Shown piece after piece: positions 4,956-8,083 of a stretch of 8,083 nucleotides of DNA (its first letter is position 1; the number at the start of each line of letters is the position of its first letter). Both the position numbers and the translations under genes were made by a program. The stretch covers positions 1 through 8,083 of the forward strand of contig CAJJQT010000079.1 in the NCBI GenBank assembly GCA_905193995.1, in the 5' to 3' direction. The stretch is from an uncultured Porphyromonadaceae bacterium (GTDB lineage: Bacteria; Bacteroidota; Bacteroidia; Bacteroidales; Muribaculaceae). The notes below the pieces were generated by a model. It was not told the DNA's origin and searched no databases. It was given only the letters and a program-made list of their open reading frames with translations.

Positions 4956-6680
4956 ATGAAAACTAAAAAGATACTCGCACTACTGCTTCTCTCGGCCGCG
5001 CCGCTCCTGGCGCGCGCGGCGGCTCCCGCCTCGATACTTTCGCTCGGCGACAATCTCCACGATATCCCGATCGTATATCCCGAAAGCTTCGAGACCGACG
5101 TCAAGCAGATGCAGGAGAACTGGTATCTGCGCAACTATGCCGATATCGACCTGCAGGCCGACTCGCGTCAGCCCGTCACTGCCACCGACGCCGAGATCAC
5201 CGAGCGCCTGCAGCAGCTGCCCACGGTCATCGAGATGCCCTTCAACTCGGTGGTCCGCAGCTATATCGACATGTACGCCAACCGCCGCCGGCAGCTTGTC
5301 GAGAACATGCTCGGCATGAGCCTCTACTATATGCCTATCTTCGAGGAGGCGCTCGACCGCTACGGCATGCCCCTCGAACTGAAGTATCTGCCCGTGATCG
5401 AGTCGGCCCTCAACCCGGTGGCCGTGTCGCGCGCCGGCGCCACCGGCCTGTGGCAGTTCATGCTCCCCACGGCCCAGGGCGAAGGACTTGAGGTCAGCTC
5501 GGTGGTCGACGAGCGTCGCGACCCTTACCGCTCGTCCGATGCCGCCGCCCGATACCTCAAGAAGCTCTACGGCATTTTCGGCGACTGGTCGCTGGCCATC
5601 GCCGCCTACAACTGCGGCCCCGGCAACGTCACCAAGGCAATGCGCCGCGCCGGCTACAACGCCAAGGATTTCTGGGCCATATATCCCTTCCTGCCCACCG
5701 AGACCCGCGGCTACGTGCCGGCATTCATAGCCGCCAACTATATAATGAACTACTACGACAAGCACAACATATCGCCCGCTCTGGCCCGCAAGCCGATCGT
5801 CACCGACACGGTCCACGTCAACAAGCGGGTGCATTTCCAGCAGATAAGCGACGTGATGGGCATACCGATGGACGAGCTCCGCATACTCAATCCGCAGTAC
5901 CGCACCGACCTCATCCCTGGCGACATCCGGCCCTACGCGCTCGTACTCCCGTCACTTCAGGCCTACGCCTATCTGAGCAACGAGGATTCGATCGTCAACC
6001 ATAACGCCGAGCTTTACGCCCGCCGCGACGTCGTGGAGCCGGGCATGCGCCAGGGCAGCGACGCCGGCGGCGAGTATGTCGACGAACTTGTAGTGAAATA
6101 CCACACCGTCAAGCGCGGCGAGACGCTCTCGTCCATTGCCCGCAAGTACGGCGTGACGAAGGCTTCGATCCGCTCGGCCAACAAGATCGGCAACCGCGTG
6201 CGCCGCGGCCAGCGCCTGAAGATCAACACCTATCAGCGCCGATACATATCGCCGGCGGCTCCCGCTGCCGATTCAGCGGCAGTGGCCGCGGCAGCCGACT
6301 CGGCCGCCGTGGCGGCAGTCAGCGATTCGACCGCTGTGGCTGCCGCCGTTCCGGCCGACACTGCGGCAGCGGCGGTTCCCGCAGCCTCTGCGGCATCGAA
6401 CCGTGTCTCCACGGCCATGGATTCGTCGACCCGGACGCAGCAGGCGCAGCAGACCGGGCCCGCGCAGCAGACCCGGACGCAGACGAAGCGCCCGGCCAAG
6501 CAGCAGGCCACCACGCGCACACACACCGTCAAGAAGGGCGAGAGCCTGAGCCGCATCGCCAACAAGTACGGCGTCACCGTCGCTGCCCTCAAGAGCGCCA
6601 ACGGCCTCAAGGGCGACAATATCCAGCCCGGGCAGAAGCTCAAGATACCCGCTAAGTCATCGCGCCGCCGTCGCCGCTGA
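4956..6680 (+). CDS. mltD: Membrane-bound lytic murein transglycosylase D-like protein with LysM repeats
   Basis: This is a periplasmic lytic transglycosylase (GH23) that cleaves the MurNAc-GlcNAc bond of peptidoglycan, forming 1,6-anhydro ends during wall remodelling. The 574-residue product has a signal peptide (residues 1 to about 22, KKILALLLLSAAPLLARA). There is no obvious lipobox cysteine, so unlike E. coli MltD it is probably soluble. The catalytic domain spans about 125-260: LKYLPVIESALNP carries the catalytic E149, followed by GATGLWQFMLPTAQ (161-174) and AIAAYNCGPGNVTKAM (214-229). A degenerate LysM-like segment lies at about 285-331. Clear LysM peptidoglycan-binding domains lie at about 382-425 (YHTVKRGETLSSIARKYGV) and 523-565 (HTVKKGESLSRIANKYGV). 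They are separated by an Ala/Gln/Thr-rich linker, and the tail is basic (SSRRRRR). The gene starts 46 bases after the DUF5683 gene. Confidence 0.93.
   Translation: MKTKKILALLLLSAAPLLARAAAPASILSLGDNLHDIPIVYPESFETDVKQMQENWYLRNYADIDLQADSRQPVTATDAEITERLQQLPTVIEMPFNSVVRSYIDMYANRRRQLVENMLGMSLYYMPIFEEALDRYGMPLELKYLPVIESALNPVAVSRAGATGLWQFMLPTAQGEGLEVSSVVDERRDPYRSSDAAARYLKKLYGIFGDWSLAIAAYNCGPGNVTKAMRRAGYNAKDFWAIYPFLPTETRGYVPAFIAANYIMNYYDKHNISPALARKPIVTDTVHVNKRVHFQQISDVMGIPMDELRILNPQYRTDLIPGDIRPYALVLPSLQAYAYLSNEDSIVNHNAELYARRDVVEPGMRQGSDAGGEYVDELVVKYHTVKRGETLSSIARKYGVTKASIRSANKIGNRVRRGQRLKINTYQRRYISPAAPAADSAAVAAAADSAAVAAVSDSTAVAAAVPADTAAAAVPAASAASNRVSTAMDSSTRTQQAQQTGPAQQTRTQTKRPAKQQATTRTHTVKKGESLSRIANKYGVTVAALKSANGLKGDNIQPGQKLKIPAKSSRRRRR
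6267..6347 (+). repeat. Three 27-base tandem repeats in the mltD linker
   Basis: Three consecutive 27-base units encode ADSAAVAAA, ADSAAVAAV and SDSTAVAAA (residues 438-464), in the linker between the last two LysM domains. The protein repeat is well kept while the third bases differ between units, so this is not a recent duplication at the DNA level. It probably serves as a flexible spacer; copy number may vary between strains. Confidence 0.75.
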
Positions 6681-6694
6681 TCGCCCTCCCTGAA

Positions 6695-6710
6695 ATTAGT
6701 AATTACCAAT
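6695..6710. promoter_or_regulatory. 16-base near-perfect palindrome before the OPT transporter gene
   Basis: ATTAGTAATTACCAAT is a palindrome with a single mismatched pair and a perfect GTAATTAC core (6699-6706). It lies in the 49-base gap between the lytic transglycosylase gene and the transporter gene, 20 bases before the transporter ATG. It could be an operator for the transporter, but no promoter consensus is visible beside it. Confidence 0.25.
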
Positions 6711-6729
6711 CATAATCGTCTATCCAACA

Positions 6730-8083
6730 ATGAAAAAAGAGAAGATCAACAATGGTCCGGACCTGCCCGCGGCCGATGTCGACCCGATCGATCTGCCCGA
6801 AAACGCGTTCAGGCAGCTCGGCGCCGACGAGGAGTACCGCCCCGTGATGCATCCGGCCCACAGTCAGGTCGAGGTCACGCCCTATTCGGTGGGCGTCGGT
6901 CTGATCCTTGCCGTAATTTTCAGCGCCGCAGCCGCCTATCTCGGTCTGAAAGTCGGCCAGGTGTTTGAGGCGGCCATACCCATCGCCATCATAGCCGTCG
7001 GCCTGTCGTCGCGCGTCAAACCTACCAATCCGCTGGGCCAGAATGTCATAATCCAGTCGATCGGCGCCTGCTCGGGCGTCATCGTGGCGGGCGCCATCTT
7101 CACCCTGCCGGCGCTCTACATCCTGCAGGCCACCCATCCCGAGATTTCGGTCGATTTCTTCAAGATCTTCCTCTCGTCGCTGCTCGGCGGCGTGCTCGGC
7201 ATCCTGTTCTTTATTCCTTTCCGCAAGTATTTCGTAAAGGACATGCACGGCAAGTACCCCTTCCCCGAGGCTACGGCCACCACGCAGGTGCTGATCTCGG
7301 GCCAGAGCGTCTCGGCCGGCAACGCCGAGGGCAAGGCTGAGTCGAAAGCCTCGCGCGGCCAGGCCCTGGTGCTCCTTGTCGCCTCGCTCATCGGCGGCCT
7401 CTACGATTACATCGTGGCCACCTTCGGCGTATGGACCGAGACCGTCACCACCACGGCCTACACCTGGGGCCAGGCGCTCGCCGACAAGTTCAAGTTCGTC
7501 TTCTCGTGCAACACCGGCGCCGCCGTGCTCGGTCTGGGCTACATCGTCGGCCTCAAGTACGCCTTCGTCATCTTCGCCGGCTCGATCTTCGTCTGGTGGG
7601 TCATCATCCCGCTGATGGGCACCTACGGCAGCGCTGAATTCGTGGCCATGGCGCCCGACGCCATCTTCAAGGACTATGCGCGCCTGATCGGCATCGGCGG
7701 CATCGCCATGGCCGGCATCATCGGCATAGTCAAGTCGTGGAAGATCATCGCCCAGGCCGTCGGCCTGGCCTCGCGCGAGCTGCGCGGCGCCCAGACTCAG
7801 GGCTCGACCGTGCGCTGGCAGCGCGACATCTCCATGAAGCACATCGCCTACTTCATATTCATCGCTCTGGCCGCCGTGCTGCTCTTCTTCTGGATCGGCG
7901 TGATCGACACCTTCTGGCAGGCTCTGGTGGCCTGGGTTGTGGTGACCGTCATCGCTTTCCTGTTCACCACCGTGGCGGCCAACGCCATCGCCATCGTGGG
8001 CTCCAACCCCGTCAGCGGCATGACGCTGATGACGCTCATCATCTCGTCGGGCATCTTTGTGGCCATCGGCCTCGACGGCACCC
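6730..8083 (+). CDS. OPT family oligopeptide transporter (3' end beyond window)
   Basis: Members of the OPT family are secondary transporters driven by ion gradients and carrying oligopeptides or metal chelates across the inner membrane. The window shows the first 451 residues without a stop; family members of this type are usually about 600-700 long, so roughly a third is missing. After a polar N-terminus (1-50) come many hydrophobic segments, at about 52-72, 82-96, 112-133, 146-166, 211-231, 262-292, 321-337, 373-391, 397-424 and 432-448. Family signatures visible are AAYLGLKVGQVFEA (68-81), NPLGQNVIIQSIG (100-112), KYPFPEATATTQVL (175-188) and GSNPVSGMT (424-432). ATG at 6730 is the start, preceded by an A-rich sequence with no Shine-Dalgarno. 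It lies 49 bases after mltD and may be co-transcribed or independent. The substrate cannot be told from sequence. Confidence 0.92.
   Translation, partial: MKKEKINNGPDLPAADVDPIDLPENAFRQLGADEEYRPVMHPAHSQVEVTPYSVGVGLILAVIFSAAAAYLGLKVGQVFEAAIPIAIIAVGLSSRVKPTNPLGQNVIIQSIGACSGVIVAGAIFTLPALYILQATHPEISVDFFKIFLSSLLGGVLGILFFIPFRKYFVKDMHGKYPFPEATATTQVLISGQSVSAGNAEGKAESKASRGQALVLLVASLIGGLYDYIVATFGVWTETVTTTAYTWGQALADKFKFVFSCNTGAAVLGLGYIVGLKYAFVIFAGSIFVWWVIIPLMGTYGSAEFVAMAPDAIFKDYARLIGIGGIAMAGIIGIVKSWKIIAQAVGLASRELRGAQTQGSTVRWQRDISMKHIAYFIFIALAAVLLFFWIGVIDTFWQALVAWVVVTVIAFLFTTVAANAIAIVGSNPVSGMTLMTLIISSGIFVAIGLDGT

Noticed and set aside
6703..7842. Minus-strand frame of 379 codons opposite the OPT gene
   Set aside because: Composition rich in D, E, G, R and H, as expected from the antisense of a hydrophobic membrane protein; the plus strand carries clear OPT signatures.

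Overview
This window looks like a stretch of chromosome from a Bacteroidales bacterium (Bacteroidota). It is GC-rich in its genes, possibly from a high-GC gut lineage such as Muribaculaceae, but the family is a guess. The evidence is the run parA, parB, DUF5683 gene and LysM lytic transglycosylase gene, which is a conserved Bacteroidales order. Promoters of the form TTG-N21-TAnnTTTG and the lack of strong Shine-Dalgarno sequences fit the same group.

Layout. Positions 1-540 hold two directly oriented copies of a palindrome-rich intergenic repeat (1-89 and 404-513). Between them, on the minus strand, lies a 49-residue single-pass membrane protein gene (160-309) followed by a strong bidirectional hairpin terminator (113-142). 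Positions 541-865 are AT-rich and hold no gene I can support, only inverted repeats. Next comes a minus-strand pair joined by a 4-base ATGA overlap: surE (1414-2184) and an AlkD-like helical-repeat protein (866-1417). A divergent intergenic region (2185-2476) carries opposed promoters for surE and parA and contains parS-like half-sites. The plus-strand cluster then runs parA (2477-3253), parB (3259-4170), the DUF5683 gene (4167-4909, broken by a frameshift near 4343), a LysM lytic transglycosylase of the MltD type (4956-6680), and an OPT-family transporter (6730 to the window edge, incomplete).

How the genes fit together. ParA and ParB form the chromosome segregation pair. DUF5683 (envelope protein of unknown function) and the lytic transglycosylase (peptidoglycan remodelling) follow in the same direction with small gaps, which links segregation to cell-wall work. 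SurE (5'-nucleotidase) and the AlkD-like protein are probably co-translated and concern nucleotide or DNA maintenance. The OPT transporter may be a separate unit.

Most of the window is ordinary housekeeping sequence, and I see no convincing new multi-gene system. The parts most worth a second look are the composite palindromic repeats around the small membrane protein gene, the frameshift in the DUF5683 gene, and the inverted repeats between surE and parA.
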